Part shown: positions 6,616 through 16,226 of the stretch, piece by piece
How positions within the stretch are numbered: the first letter of the stretch is position 1
How the letters are laid out: every line of letters begins with the position of its first letter
Source: Nostoc edaphicum CCNP1411
GTDB lineage: Bacteria > Cyanobacteriota > Cyanobacteriia > Cyanobacteriales > Nostocaceae
Direction: 5' to 3'
DNA: 64,000 nt
Assembly (NCBI RefSeq): GCF_014023275.1
Contig: NZ_CP054698.1
Location: 6,037,001-6,101,000, forward strand
Program-made: the position numbers and the translations under genes
The notes under the pieces: generated by a model
Seen by the model: only the letters and a program-made list of their open reading frames with translations
What the model was told of the DNA's origin: nothing
Databases searched by the model: none

Positions 6616-9252
6616 CTACAGTTTTGGTCGTTTACTTTCAAGGATTTCTGTTGCTTTCTGGGCAGAAAGCGGCCGGTAGAATAGAAAGCCTTGTACTTCC
6701 TCGCAATTGATAGATTTTAAGAACTCTAATTCCTCTTCTTTTTCTACCCCTTCAGCTGTCAACTTTAATCCCAAGCTGTGTCCCAAGGTAACTATGGCCT
6801 TGATAATATGAGCTACTTTGACATCCTGCGTCAAATATTGAATGAAAGATTTATCTATTTTCAAATTATGGAGTGGTAAAAGTTGTAGGCGCGAGAGCGA
6901 GGAATGACCCGTACCAAAGTCATCAATGGAGATATAAACACCCATCTGCTTTAGATTCTCTAACACCGTCCTGGTAAAGTCTAAATCCTCAATGGCTGTG
7001 GTTTCCATAATTTCTAATTCTAAAAAGCGCGCTTCCAGACCCGTTTGTTCTAAAACTGTGGCTATAGTCTCCACCAATTTGGGTTGGCGGAACTGCTTAA
7101 GAGAAAGATTGACAGCCATCATTATGGGTGGTAATCCTGCATCTTGCCAGATTTTATTTTGAATACAGGCTGTCCGCAGCACCCATTCGCCGATGGGGAC
7201 AATTAATCCACTTTCTTCGGCAAGGGGAATGAAGACACTGGGTGCAACCAATCCCATCTCTGGGTGCTGCCAACGCAACAGAGCCTCCACACCAGTAATT
7301 TCTTCTGTGGCAATGTTCACACGAGGCTGATAGTACACCGTAAATTCATTGCGTTCTAGGGCATAGCGCAAGCTCTTTTCTAAAGTCAAGAGTTCAGGAT
7401 TTTTAGCGCTCAGGGAAACACTGTAGAATTGGTAGTTATTTCGCCCTTTGTCCTTGGCATAGTACAAAGCAGCATCGGCGTGCTGGATTAGTGTTTCGGC
7501 GTCAGGACTGTTGTTATCAAGCAACGCAATACCGAGGCTGGCAGTCACATAAAGTTCATGCCCTTGTAGATGGAAAGCATCCTCTAAAGCTTGTAAGATT
7601 CTGCACGCCACCAGCGTTACCTCTTCAATATCATTAACTCGTGGGAGTAAGATAGTGAACTCATCGCCTCCCCAACGGGCTATGGTGTCTCCGCCTCTAA
7701 GTGAGTCTTTTAACCTTTGAGCGACGCTTTGTAACAATTGATCTCCCAGAGTGTGCCCCAAGGTATCATTAATAACCTTGAAGCGATCCAGGTCAAGGAA
7801 GATCACAGCTAAACTTTCACTATTACGAGTGGCGTTGGGCAGAGTTTTACTGAGCAGTTCGTTAAATAGTAGGCGATTGGGCAACCCTGTCAGCACGTCA
7901 TGGAGGGCTTGATAGCGAATCTTTTCTTCTACTTGCTGACGCTGCCGCGTACCAATGATACTGGCGGCCATGGTCAAAAGGCTAGATTCTTCGTGCCTAG
8001 ACCAATGACGCTCAAAAGTGCAGTCTGCCAAGCCAAGGTATCCCCAAAACTCATTTTCCAAGCGAAGAGGCACTAAAAGAAGGGATTGAATGCCATCTCG
8101 AATTAGGAATTCTTGTTCGGCGACAGGAAATTTTTGGGTAATTCCGCTAATGGACTGGCCGGTAGAGAGAACATTGTACCAACGAGCTAATCCAGAAGCT
8201 TGATAAAGTAGATTTTGCCAATGGTGGTGGGTAGATTCAAAAAAAGAGTGCGTCCATTCAAATCGTAGGCTGACGGCTATTTCCCCTGTAGCAGGATGGA
8301 GATGGTTTTGAAAAAGATAAGCCCGATCTGCCTTGGCAGCTTCACCCAGTACAGCTAAGGCTCGATCAATACCAGTTTCATAATTCATTTCTCCTAGCAA
8401 ATAATTGGCAGCTTCCGCAACTGCTTGTAGCAAGCGATCGCGCTGATGAAGTTCGGCTGTGGCTTGCTTTTGCTCTGTAATATCCCTAACAATAAAAGTT
8501 CTAATTAGATCACTTTCAGGAAGGTAAAGAACGGATTGTTCAAAAACTTCTGTGCCTACTTCCACTTCCCGCACAAAAGAATTTTGTTCTAGATTGTTAA
8601 CTCCACTCAGGAGTCCTGTTAAAATCGGGTGTTCCGTACCAACTTCCCGAAGTTTAGGAAACTTGATACCTGCGGCTGGATTGAGATAAGTAATTCTTCC
8701 CTCGAAATCCATCTCAATAATTGGATTGGGGATAAGTTCAGGGAAGGATGCTAGGCGAGCTAAGGCGGATTCACTAGCGGCTTCAAAGCTGGGATCGATC
8801 GCTAAGGTTTGAAAAGGATTGGCAGGACTGGCTTGCTCTGATAGGAAACCAGATAAGTCTTCAACATCACAAGATTCTGAAAATGCTTGTTCTGAGAGGT
8901 TAGAAATAGCATAGTATTTAGCCTGAGCTTTATTACTGCCAAAAGCAATGACATCTCCGTGCCTAAGATTATGAGAAAAGCATTTAGCACCATTCACAAA
9001 TAAGCCATTAGTACTTCCTTTACCCTTATAGTTGCCATCAATAATTTGGAAGCCGTATTGGTCAGTCTCTGGAACAGTTACTCGCAATAAAATTGCATGT
9101 TGCATTGATACTGACCGGGAAGCCAAGACAATAGTGTTTGCGGGATGCCGCCCCAGAGAATAAGTAGTCTCTCGTAAAGGGACAGTTCGTCGCCCTTCCA
9201 GGTCTTGGATGACCAACAAATGGCGTATTTTTTCCCGCTCATTTCCTAGCAT
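6616..9252 (-). CDS. FHA-PAS-GAF-GGDEF-EAL cyclic-di-GMP signalling protein
   Basis: An 878-residue cytoplasmic sensor. In order it has an FHA phosphothreonine-binding domain (about 30-108, with 'YSLGRHPANTIVL'), a PAS domain (about 168-262), a GAF domain (about 272-440), a GGDEF domain and an EAL domain. The GGDEF domain has an intact active site RWGGDEF (526-532) and an RxxD product-inhibition site (519-522) five residues earlier. The EAL domain carries EALLRW (656-661), 'DDFGTGHSSL' and 'AEGVE', the residues needed for metal binding and catalysis. Both synthase and phosphodiesterase activity are therefore possible. The FHA domain suggests input from Ser/Thr kinases, which are numerous in this group. 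The start is ATG; no partner gene adjoins it. Confidence 0.9.
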   Translation of the reverse strand: MLGNEREKIRHLLVIQDLEGRRTVPLRETTYSLGRHPANTIVLASRSVSMQHAILLRVTVPETDQYGFQIIDGNYKGKGSTNGLFVNGAKCFSHNLRHGDVIAFGSNKAQAKYYAISNLSEQAFSESCDVEDLSGFLSEQASPANPFQTLAIDPSFEAASESALARLASFPELIPNPIIEMDFEGRITYLNPAAGIKFPKLREVGTEHPILTGLLSGVNNLEQNSFVREVEVGTEVFEQSVLYLPESDLIRTFIVRDITEQKQATAELHQRDRLLQAVAEAANYLLGEMNYETGIDRALAVLGEAAKADRAYLFQNHLHPATGEIAVSLRFEWTHSFFESTHHHWQNLLYQASGLARWYNVLSTGQSISGITQKFPVAEQEFLIRDGIQSLLLVPLRLENEFWGYLGLADCTFERHWSRHEESSLLTMAASIIGTRQRQQVEEKIRYQALHDVLTGLPNRLLFNELLSKTLPNATRNSESLAVIFLDLDRFKVINDTLGHTLGDQLLQSVAQRLKDSLRGGDTIARWGGDEFTILLPRVNDIEEVTLVACRILQALEDAFHLQGHELYVTASLGIALLDNNSPDAETLIQHADAALYYAKDKGRNNYQFYSVSLSAKNPELLTLEKSLRYALERNEFTVYYQPRVNIATEEITGVEALLRWQHPEMGLVAPSVFIPLAEESGLIVPIGEWVLRTACIQNKIWQDAGLPPIMMAVNLSLKQFRQPKLVETIATVLEQTGLEARFLELEIMETTAIEDLDFTRTVLENLKQMGVYISIDDFGTGHSSLSRLQLLPLHNLKIDKSFIQYLTQDVKVAHIIKAIVTLGHSLGLKLTAEGVEKEEELEFLKSINCEEVQGFLFYRPLSAQKATEILESKRPKL

Positions 9253-9803
9253 GGCTGTTCCTCAAATTCTCATATTTTTATGTCTTAGTCTGAAAAATAC
9301 TACTCCCAGAAGTTCAGATTTTCAGGCTGCACTTCTGGGAAAATTTTTTCAATCAAAGTTTTCACCATCTGCGATCTCATTGGTATGTGGGTGCATACCA
9401 GCTTTTCTCTTCAGAATTGACCACAGTGATAAGCTTTGTTCTTTCGTCTATATCATTTAACCTTGTCTTTCTTAGGATACCCAGAATAAAATCAAACACT
9501 GAATAGAATACATCGTATATTTGCGGATTTTTATTCTGAGTAGTGGGGAAACTTCGATTTATATAAATAACTGTCTTTTTTAATCATCTGTCAGTTGTAC
9601 AGAATTCAATTCTGCATTCTGATGACTGACGCCTTTATTCTATTTTGTTAAAACTAGGGGATTGAAGTATTGACACTCTCTGGACTAAAGCACGAAATAC
9701 GCAACTATATTGCTGTTTCTCCGGGGTTTTCAACCTATCCTTAATAACCGGCTACGGTGTACACACAAGTCGAATTACCCCCCTTAGTCCCCCCTTGCAA
9801 AGG
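9253..9803. other. Intergenic region without a supported gene
   Basis: About 550 bases between the FHA-GGDEF-EAL gene and the repeat cluster downstream of ileS. It holds the divergent upstream region of the regulator gene, a short 'CAGAATTCAATTCTG' type repeat near 9600 and a solo element end (GGCTACGGTGTACACACAAG) at about 9752. That end matches the terminal repeats of the element at 9804-10016. The only long reading frame is an 83-codon one without family features. Confidence 0.5.
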
Positions 9804-10016
9804 GCTACGGTGTATACACAAGTCCTAAAAACCTAGCTTGATAAGACTTTCCTCGTTCCCAGTCTCCGACTGGGAATGTATTCATTGAGTCTCTGACTCA
9901 ATGCCAGATTGGAGGCAGAGCCTCAACGAGGAGCATTCCCATGCAGAGCATGGGAACAAGATAAACGAGAGAACAATGAAAAATCAAACTTTTTTGACTT
10001 GTGTATACACCGTAGC
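9804..10016 (+). mobile_element. 213-bp miniature element with 20-bp inverted ends, copy 1
   Basis: The ends are GCTACGGTGTATACACAAGT and its reverse complement, and both are flanked by the direct repeat TTGCAAAGG. That is an 8-9 base target duplication. The target is itself the hairpin arm of another repeat (CCCCTTGCAAAGGGG type). Inside the element sits a third palindromic family beginning CTCGTTCCCAGTCTCCGA and ending GGGAAC, related to the repeat at 21675-21789. A second full copy in opposite orientation lies at 13404-13628 on the other side of ileS. No transposase is encoded. Confidence 0.8.
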
Positions 10017-10153
10017 TTGCAAAGGGGGGAAATAGAAAATCCAGTTCCCTCCCCTTTGCAAGGGGAGGGTTAGGGTGGGGTAAAACGCTGGTAATCAGCT
10101 ATTTAAGACTTGGTTTCGGTGACTTTTAATCTGCAAGCGCTGTGGGATTGCTT

Positions 10154-13075
10154 TTAGAACTCTCCGGCTAATGCTGCAACGCATCTTTCGCAAATTAGGG
10201 GATGTTCTGCTGATTCTCCCACGTGGGTGGAGTAGTTCCAACAGCGATCGCACTTTTGCCCATCTGCTTTCACTACAGCAATTGTCCAGTCTTCTGTCTG
10301 CGCTGTATATTCTAATCCTTGCAACCCTTGAGCAGAATCTAATAATTCCACTTGGGAAGTTAGGAACAAATAACGGAGTTCATCTACACCATTACCGTTG
10401 ACACGATTTAAATCTGTGACACTAGCACGTAAATTTTCGTTTACATAAAGCAAGACTTTTGCTTCTAAGGAAGAACCAATCAGTTTTTCTACCCTCGCTT
10501 GTTCTAAGACCTTATTAACCTCAGTGCGAAGTTCCCGCAGTTTTTCCCAGAAGATGTCTTCCCGCCACATTATTTGGTCTATTACCCAAGGTTCTACTTC
10601 CTCTGGATATCTTGTCCAGCGTTCATCTAGCTGCACCCAACCGGCTTCAAACACCGATTTGTAAGGTGTTTTGTAAGGGAGATATTGCCAAATATCTTCC
10701 GCAGTGTGGCATAACACTGGTGCGATCGCTCGTGCTAAATTTTCTAAAGCTATCTTCAGCACCGTTTGACAACTGCGACGGCGGAAAGCATCTTTTGCAC
10801 TGATATACAGCCTATCTTTGGCCACATCTAAATAAAAGTTGGATAAATCCACCACGCAGAAATTTTGCACTGTTTGGAAAAAGCGGAAGAATTGGAAATT
10901 ATCAAAGGCGTTGGTGACTTCCTCAAATACTTTGCCGATGCGGTGCAGCATATAACGGTCAAGTTCTGGCAATTCCTCAAAAGGAACTGTATCTTTTTCC
11001 GGGTCAAAATCATCCAAGCTACCCAACAAAAACCGCGCCGTATTGCGAATCTTACCTCTAACATCATTCATTTGCTTGATGATGTTTTTGCCAATCCGGA
11101 CATCGCCAGAGTAATCAACCGATGATACCCACAATCGCAATACATCTGCACCGTAAGCTGGTTCTACTTTTTGATTTTTCCCACCTTCAATGATTGTATT
11201 TGGGTCAACCACATTTCCTTCTGACTTGCTCATTTTCCGGCCCTGTTCGTCCAAAGCGAAGCCGTGAGTTAGTACAGTTTTGTAAGGCGCAACGTCATTC
11301 ACTGCTACACTGGTGAGCAAGCTTGACTGAAACCAACCGCGATGTTGGTCGGAACCTTCCAAATATATATCAGCCGGGTAGCGTAACTCTGTACGTTGTT
11401 GGACGACAGATGCCCAAGATGAGCCAGAATCAAACCATACATCCATTGTGTCTGTACCTCTGCGGTAAGACTTACCATTATTACGATAGGATTCGGGTAA
11501 TAACTCCTCAACGGATAATTCCCACCAAGCATCAGAACCTTTCTCGGCGATAATTGCTTGGGCGTGGTTGATTATTTCTTCATTCAGCAGTGGTTCTCCA
11601 GTAGCTTCATCGTAGAAAACGGGAATGGGTACACCCCAAGCGCGTTGACGAGAGATACACCAATCGGAACGTTCCGCCACCATTGGCGTGATGCGATTTT
11701 CACCTTGGGCTGGAATCCATTTTACCGTGGCGATCGCCTTTAGTGCTTCTTCTCTAAATCCTTCCACCGAAGCAAACCATTGTTCAGTAGCGCGGAAAAT
11801 CGTCGGTTTCTTCGTCCGCCAATCATAAGGATATTTGTGAGGGTATGGTTCTTCTTTCAACAAGGAACCAGCCGCACTTAAGGCATCAATCACCGCCTGA
11901 TTTCCATCACCCAGCACATTCAACCCCGCAAATTGTCCCGCTTCTTCGGTAAAATTGCCGTTGTCATCCACTGGTGCAAGGATGGGCAAACCGTAACGCT
12001 GACCAACAATGTAATCTTCTTGACCATGACCGGGTGCGGTATGTACTAACCCAGTACCCGACTCAGTTGTAATGTAATCACCGCCTACAACAATCGGACT
12101 TTCGCGGTCAAATAGAGGATGACGGTAAGTAGTATGTTCTAAGTCACTCCCTTTGAACGTGGCTTTTACAGTTAACTCAACTCCCAACGTTGAAGATAAA
12201 CGTTCTACTAAATCAGCAGCAACGATTAGGTATTTGAAATTACACTGCGTTTCGGCCTCTGGATGTGAAACTTCCACCACTGCATAGTTCAAATCTGCAT
12301 TCACCGCTACAGCCAAATTCCCCGGAATCGTCCAAGGTGTGGTTGTCCAGATAGCCACACCCAAATCTGACTGATATTCCGCCAACAGTGGTTTTACAGC
12401 TTCCGCCAAACTTGTGATTGCAAAAGCTGCATAGATACTGCGGGAAACGTGACCTTCAGGATATTCCAACTCAGCTTCAGCCAAAGCGGTTTTAGAACTC
12501 GGACTCCAGTGAACCGGCTTCAAACCTCGATAGATGTAACCTTTTAAGAACATCTGACCAAACACACCAATTTGAGCCGCTTCATATTCCGGCTTCAGAG
12601 TGAGATAAGGATGTTCCCAATCACCCCAAATACCGTAACGTTTAAAATTTTGGCGTTGGTCATCTACCGTCGCTAGACCAAATTCTTTCGCTTTTTGCCG
12701 GAGTTGTAAAGGCGTTAAGTTTTGCCGTTCTGCTGACTTCATGTTCTGCAAAACTTTTAACTCAATTGGTAAACCGTGACAATCCCAACCAGGGACGTAG
12801 CGAACCTTACGCCCTTTTAGCAGTTGGTAGCGATTAATAATATCTTTGAGAATTTTATTTAAGGCATGACCAATATGGAGTGAGCCATTAGCGTAGGGAG
12901 GCCCATCGTGCAGTATAAATAATTCGCCGGGGTTATTTTTGGAGAGGCGATCGTAAATTTTATTTTCTTCCCAAAATTTTTGGATTTCAGGCTCACGCTT
13001 GATGGCGTTTGCCCGCATATCAAAATTAGTCTTGGGTAGGTTTACAGTATCTTTGTAACTTCCTGATTCGGTCAC
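10154..13075 (-). CDS. ileS: Isoleucyl-tRNA synthetase
   Basis: Class I aminoacyl-tRNA synthetase charging tRNA-Ile in the cytoplasm. It has the HIGH motif (in 'GSLHIGHALNK'), the KMSKS loop ('DEQGRKMSKSEGN'), the 'WCISRQRAWGVPIPVF' segment, a CP1 editing domain with 'TTTPWTIPGNLAV', and a C-terminal zinc ribbon 'CDRCWNYS...CERC'. The open frame extends 21 codons further to a TTG at 13138. I prefer the GTG at 13075, giving 973 residues, because cyanobacterial IleS proteins typically begin right before 'GSYKDTVNLPKT'. The gene is flanked by inverted mobile-element copies but is intact. Confidence 0.95.
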   Translation of the reverse strand: MTESGSYKDTVNLPKTNFDMRANAIKREPEIQKFWEENKIYDRLSKNNPGELFILHDGPPYANGSLHIGHALNKILKDIINRYQLLKGRKVRYVPGWDCHGLPIELKVLQNMKSAERQNLTPLQLRQKAKEFGLATVDDQRQNFKRYGIWGDWEHPYLTLKPEYEAAQIGVFGQMFLKGYIYRGLKPVHWSPSSKTALAEAELEYPEGHVSRSIYAAFAITSLAEAVKPLLAEYQSDLGVAIWTTTPWTIPGNLAVAVNADLNYAVVEVSHPEAETQCNFKYLIVAADLVERLSSTLGVELTVKATFKGSDLEHTTYRHPLFDRESPIVVGGDYITTESGTGLVHTAPGHGQEDYIVGQRYGLPILAPVDDNGNFTEEAGQFAGLNVLGDGNQAVIDALSAAGSLLKEEPYPHKYPYDWRTKKPTIFRATEQWFASVEGFREEALKAIATVKWIPAQGENRITPMVAERSDWCISRQRAWGVPIPVFYDEATGEPLLNEEIINHAQAIIAEKGSDAWWELSVEELLPESYRNNGKSYRRGTDTMDVWFDSGSSWASVVQQRTELRYPADIYLEGSDQHRGWFQSSLLTSVAVNDVAPYKTVLTHGFALDEQGRKMSKSEGNVVDPNTIIEGGKNQKVEPAYGADVLRLWVSSVDYSGDVRIGKNIIKQMNDVRGKIRNTARFLLGSLDDFDPEKDTVPFEELPELDRYMLHRIGKVFEEVTNAFDNFQFFRFFQTVQNFCVVDLSNFYLDVAKDRLYISAKDAFRRRSCQTVLKIALENLARAIAPVLCHTAEDIWQYLPYKTPYKSVFEAGWVQLDERWTRYPEEVEPWVIDQIMWREDIFWEKLRELRTEVNKVLEQARVEKLIGSSLEAKVLLYVNENLRASVTDLNRVNGNGVDELRYLFLTSQVELLDSAQGLQGLEYTAQTEDWTIAVVKADGQKCDRCWNYSTHVGESAEHPLICERCVAALAGEF

Positions 13076-13332
13076 AGTCTCATGCCTAAAATTAGGTGTG
13101 TAGGTTTTATCAATTATAGAAGATGACCTGATAACCAAAATTCCCTATTTGAACGTCAGTTCGATAAACTTCTCTCTACCTGGAATTTTTGTTCAAGTCT
13201 CTCCCTCTTTGACTCGGCGACGGTGTACACACAAGCCTTTTAAAGTTACTGCGTAACGTAGAGCAGGTTAGTTTTTGCAGGTCGATGCAACAAAGGCGCA
13301 AGTCGATGCAAGAGACTTGTGTATACTCCTTA

Positions 13333-13793
13333 GAGGATGTTTTAAAAGTGGTTGGCTGTGATTTGAATAGAATGATTACCCCCCTTAATCCCCCCTTGTA
13401 AAGGCTACGGTGTACACACAAGTCGAAAAAAGCTTGATTTTCCATTCTTCTCTTGTTTACCTCGTTTTTATCTCGTTCCCATGTTCTACATGGGAATGCT
13501 CCTCGTGGAGGGTCTGCCTCCAATCTGGCATTGAGTCTCTGACTCAATGAATGCATTCCCAGTCTCCGACTGGGAACGAGGAAAGTCTTATCAAGCTAGG
13601 TTTTTAGGACTTGTGTGTACACCGTAGCTTGTAAAGGGGGGAAATATCCGGTTCTCCCCCAAGGCATCGGGGGAGTTAGAGGGGGTGAGAAGGACTTGTG
13701 TATACACCGTAGCCTTTATAAGGGGAAGGTTAAGGTGGGGTAAAAATATTTGATACATCAATCATGACTTTAAAAACATCCTCTTAGCTCAGA
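13333..13793 (+). mobile_element. Miniature IS5-type element, copy interrupted by a nested insertion
   Basis: The ends are GAGGATGTTTTAAAAGT and ACTTTAAAAACATCCTC, flanked by TTA on both sides. The same element, uninterrupted at 173 bases, occurs at 50316-50488. Here the central 'CCCCCCTTAATCCCCCCTTG' arm is split at 13404 by the 225-bp element described separately. A further solo end of that family is present near 13694. The terminal sequence resembles the end of the IS5-like fragment near 36088 (GAGGCTGTTTGAAAAGT). The remaining bases between here and the ileS start include solo ends near 13215 and 13312. Confidence 0.7.
13404..13628 (-). mobile_element. 225-bp nested miniature element, copy 2
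   Basis: Inverted copy of the element at 9804-10016. It has the same GCTACGGTGT...ACACCGTAGC ends and the same internal 'GGGAACGAG' palindrome core, and it is flanked by the direct repeat TTGTAAAG. It sits inside the host element 13333-13793, so its insertion is the more recent event. It carries no reading frame of note. Confidence 0.8.
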
Positions 13794-13969
13794 CTTGGAG
13801 AGGAAGGGTTTTGTGTAGTAAAACCAGAGAGAAGTTTCTAGACGATTAGCAAATCATAAATTTTGCGGAGATTGAGAGTTAAGCAACAGAAAGTAGTATA
13901 CTTTTCTGGGTTCGCCTATTGCTTATCCAAAAGTTTCGTCTAAAAACCAAGAATTTTGGGGTTGCTCTA

Positions 13970-14338
13970 ATGCTAAGTCCTGTAGTAACAGTCAGTATCT
14001 TTCAAAAACAACCCGACCCTAAAGGATTTTCAGCAGGTGAAGTCATCTTTGAAGAAGGACAGCCTGGTAATGAAATGTACGGCATTATCGAAGGAGAAGT
14101 GGATATAGTAGTCAATGGCAAGGTTGTAGAAACCATTGAGACAGGCGAAGTTTTTGGTATTGGGGTACTTGTAGGAGTTCCAAATAGAGCTTACACAGCT
14201 ATTGCAAAGGTGGATGCTAAACTGGGTTTTCTTGATGAGAAAAAGTTTCTCTTTGCCGTTCAGGAAACACCAGTGTTTGCCTTAAAGGTGATGAAAAGTC
14301 ACTCAGAGCGTCTGAGTCGCTTGCATCGTCTGCTCTAA
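13970..14338 (+). CDS. Cyclic-nucleotide-binding-domain protein (Crp-type sensor domain only)
   Basis: A 122-residue protein consisting almost entirely of one cNMP-binding beta-roll. It shows 'FSAGEVIFEEGQPGNEMYGIIEGEVDIVVNGK' spread over about residues 19-50 and 'ETGEVFGIGVLVG.PNRAYTAIA' after it. There is no DNA-binding helix-turn-helix, so it is not a Crp-type regulator on its own. The phosphate-binding Arg-Ala pair is present only as 'NRAYT', so nucleotide binding is plausible but not certain. I start at the ATG at 13970. The frame is open 17 codons further upstream, but that stretch does not look like the domain. It is monocistronic. Confidence 0.8.
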   Translation: MLSPVVTVSIFQKQPDPKGFSAGEVIFEEGQPGNEMYGIIEGEVDIVVNGKVVETIETGEVFGIGVLVGVPNRAYTAIAKVDAKLGFLDEKKFLFAVQETPVFALKVMKSHSERLSRLHRLL

Positions 14339-14518
14339 AGCACCTCAAGCAGAAGTTCTAAAACTAATCAAAATCTGCCACTAATCTTACCTTCTTCCCA
14401 GAAGTCCATACATAATATATATGCTCTCGCTTGGGGAGTCATAAGTCAGAATTCAGACAACTCTAAATTCTGGCTCTTGACTCCTGATTTATCGTTGCAG
14501 AATTTACCGGAGGTAGTA

Positions 14519-14881
14519 ATGGCACGTAAACGGTTGATTATCGAGATGGGCATGGGAATAGATCAGCATGGACAAGAACCAACAGTAGCAGCATCTAGGG
14601 CAGTACGAAACGCGATCGCTCACAATGCTTTACCTGGTGTTTGGGAAGTAGCAGGCTTAAGTCACCCCAATGAAATGATTATAGAGGTTCAGGTAGCAGT
14701 ACCATATCCAGAACAAGTTAGAGAAGAAGAGGTACTAGCTGTACTACCATTTGGTCGGAAAACTCTTACCGTAGAATCTGGGGGGATGATAGTTCAAGGG
14801 CGGGCGATTCCCGAACTCAACGATAAGAATGACGAAATGTTAATTGCGATCGCAGCTGTTACAGTTATGATCGAAAATTAA
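14519..14881 (+). CDS. Lin0512-family conserved protein
   Basis: A 120-residue soluble protein starting at an ATG preceded by GGAGG with 5-base spacing, which argues against the TTG/ATG-less extension upstream. It shows features I associate with the Lin0512 family: 'RLIIEMGMGIDQHGQEPT.AASRAVRNAI' and a second half with 'EVQVAVPYPEQV'. Length fits. Function of this family is unknown. It may form oligomers like the related small alpha/beta proteins, but nothing in the sequence proves it. Genes on either side are separate transcription units. Confidence 0.65.
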   Translation: MARKRLIIEMGMGIDQHGQEPTVAASRAVRNAIAHNALPGVWEVAGLSHPNEMIIEVQVAVPYPEQVREEEVLAVLPFGRKTLTVESGGMIVQGRAIPELNDKNDEMLIAIAAVTVMIEN

Positions 14882-15273
14882 TAGCTGAGGTCAATAGCTT
14901 CCCGAAATTACGAGGATTGACATCAAGCAAACCTAGATGATGCAAATCTTTTTGTCCCTAATCGCACAAATTTAAGTAGTTAAACAAAATTAATTACACA
15001 AAATTAAGGCATGAAATCCTTATCCAGACTGGAAAATCATGTGTAAATGATTCTGTGCGATTACTTATCCTATTTTCAAAAATCTTTGCAACAAAGAAAT
15101 TCGGTTCTAGAGGCGTACCCATGCCACTAATAATCTAAGCTTAAGTTTTTGGCTACTCCTGATATATATTCTGTATCTTCCAAGTCTTGCAAAATAGTGT
15201 GATTTTAAGAAGAATGACATTGTGCCTATATACAAATAGTCAAAATTTAACAGAATTTTAAGTAGGAGTAACA
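14882..15273. other. Intergenic region upstream of the radical SAM gene
   Basis: About 390 AT-rich bases with no supported reading frame on either strand. It contains two copies of a 'GTGTAAATGATTCTGTGCGATTA / AATCGCACAAATTTAAG' type inverted similarity around 14960 and 15045. It also has the Shine-Dalgarno AGGAG directly before the radical SAM start. I see no RNA gene. Confidence 0.4.
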
Positions 15274-16212
15274 ATGTACACGATATCAAATAATAAAATT
15301 GATACAGGAAGATATTGTGAAATTAATGTAGTTCACCATTGTAATTTATCATGCCGTGGTTGTACCCATTTATCCCCAACTGTTCCCAAATATATTGCTG
15401 ATCCAGAAAAGATATACAAGGATCTTTCTATTTTATCCAAATCATATATTCCAAGAGGAGTTAAATTAGTCGGGGGAGAACCTTTACTACATCCGAATAT
15501 AATTGAAGTAATTGAAGCAGTTCGTGCATCAGGCATAACTAAGTTTGTTAAAATGGTAACGAATGGTCATTTACTTTCAAAAGCATCGGATTTGTTTTGG
15601 GAAAAAATTGATGCTATCGAAATTTCCCTTTATCCAAGTAAACCCATAAATCCTGAAACTTTAAAAATATTAAAACAAAAAGCTAAAGACTCTAAAACAA
15701 TTTTAGAGTCTTATTATTGGGATGACTTCCGCGAATCTTATTCCGAATTAGGGACGGAAAATACAGAATTAGTCCAAAAAATTTATTCAACTTGTGCTAT
15801 AGCTCATGTTTGGCGATGTCATACTGTCTCAGAAGGATATCTTTATAAATGCCCCCAATCTGTGTTTATTCCGAAAGTTATTCAAAAAGAAAATCTCCAA
15901 AATGACGGAATTAAAATTACTGACTCTGGAGATTTTTTTGAACAGTTATTAGCTTACTTAAATTCGGAAAAACCTTTAGGATCTTGTTCTCATTGCTTAG
16001 GTTGTGTAGGAAAAAGATTTAACCATGAGCAAGTGAATCCTAAGCTATGGCGCTCTCCGCAACAGTTTACATCTGAAGAACTTGTTGATTTAGATTATTT
16101 AAGCTTTGTGGAAAAACAACCATCTAAAGCAAAAGGATCTCACAGGGAAGTTTCTTTCCCGGAAAAAATTACTAGTATAACAACTAAGCTATTGAATAAT
16201 TATCGCAAGTAA
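15274..16212 (+). CDS. Radical SAM protein
   Basis: A 312-residue enzyme with the radical SAM cluster motif CNLSCRGC (Cys23, Cys27, Cys30), which binds a 4Fe-4S cluster and S-adenosylmethionine, and a glycine-rich 'VGGEPLLHP' (SAM-binding GGEP). Further cysteines occur in 'CHTVSEGYLYKCPQS' and in 'CSHCLGC' near the C-terminus. They could hold an auxiliary cluster, as in SPASM or twitch-type members. The start has AGGAG seven bases upstream. Codon use is clearly more AT-rich than in neighbours, suggesting transfer. Family members with the 'CNLSCRGCTHLSP' form are often found in polysaccharide or peptide-modification loci, but no such partner is adjacent, so the substrate is unknown. Confidence 0.85.
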   Translation: MYTISNNKIDTGRYCEINVVHHCNLSCRGCTHLSPTVPKYIADPEKIYKDLSILSKSYIPRGVKLVGGEPLLHPNIIEVIEAVRASGITKFVKMVTNGHLLSKASDLFWEKIDAIEISLYPSKPINPETLKILKQKAKDSKTILESYYWDDFRESYSELGTENTELVQKIYSTCAIAHVWRCHTVSEGYLYKCPQSVFIPKVIQKENLQNDGIKITDSGDFFEQLLAYLNSEKPLGSCSHCLGCVGKRFNHEQVNPKLWRSPQQFTSEELVDLDYLSFVEKQPSKAKGSHREVSFPEKITSITTKLLNNYRK

Positions 16213-16226
16213 TTATCGCTCTTTAG

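Noticed and set aside
10171..11743. Several plus-strand frames opposite ileS
   Set aside because: Shadow frames; ileS on the minus strand is certain from its motifs.
13176..13556. 126-codon minus-strand frame upstream of ileS
   Set aside because: It runs through mobile-element ends and hairpins and has no protein-like composition.
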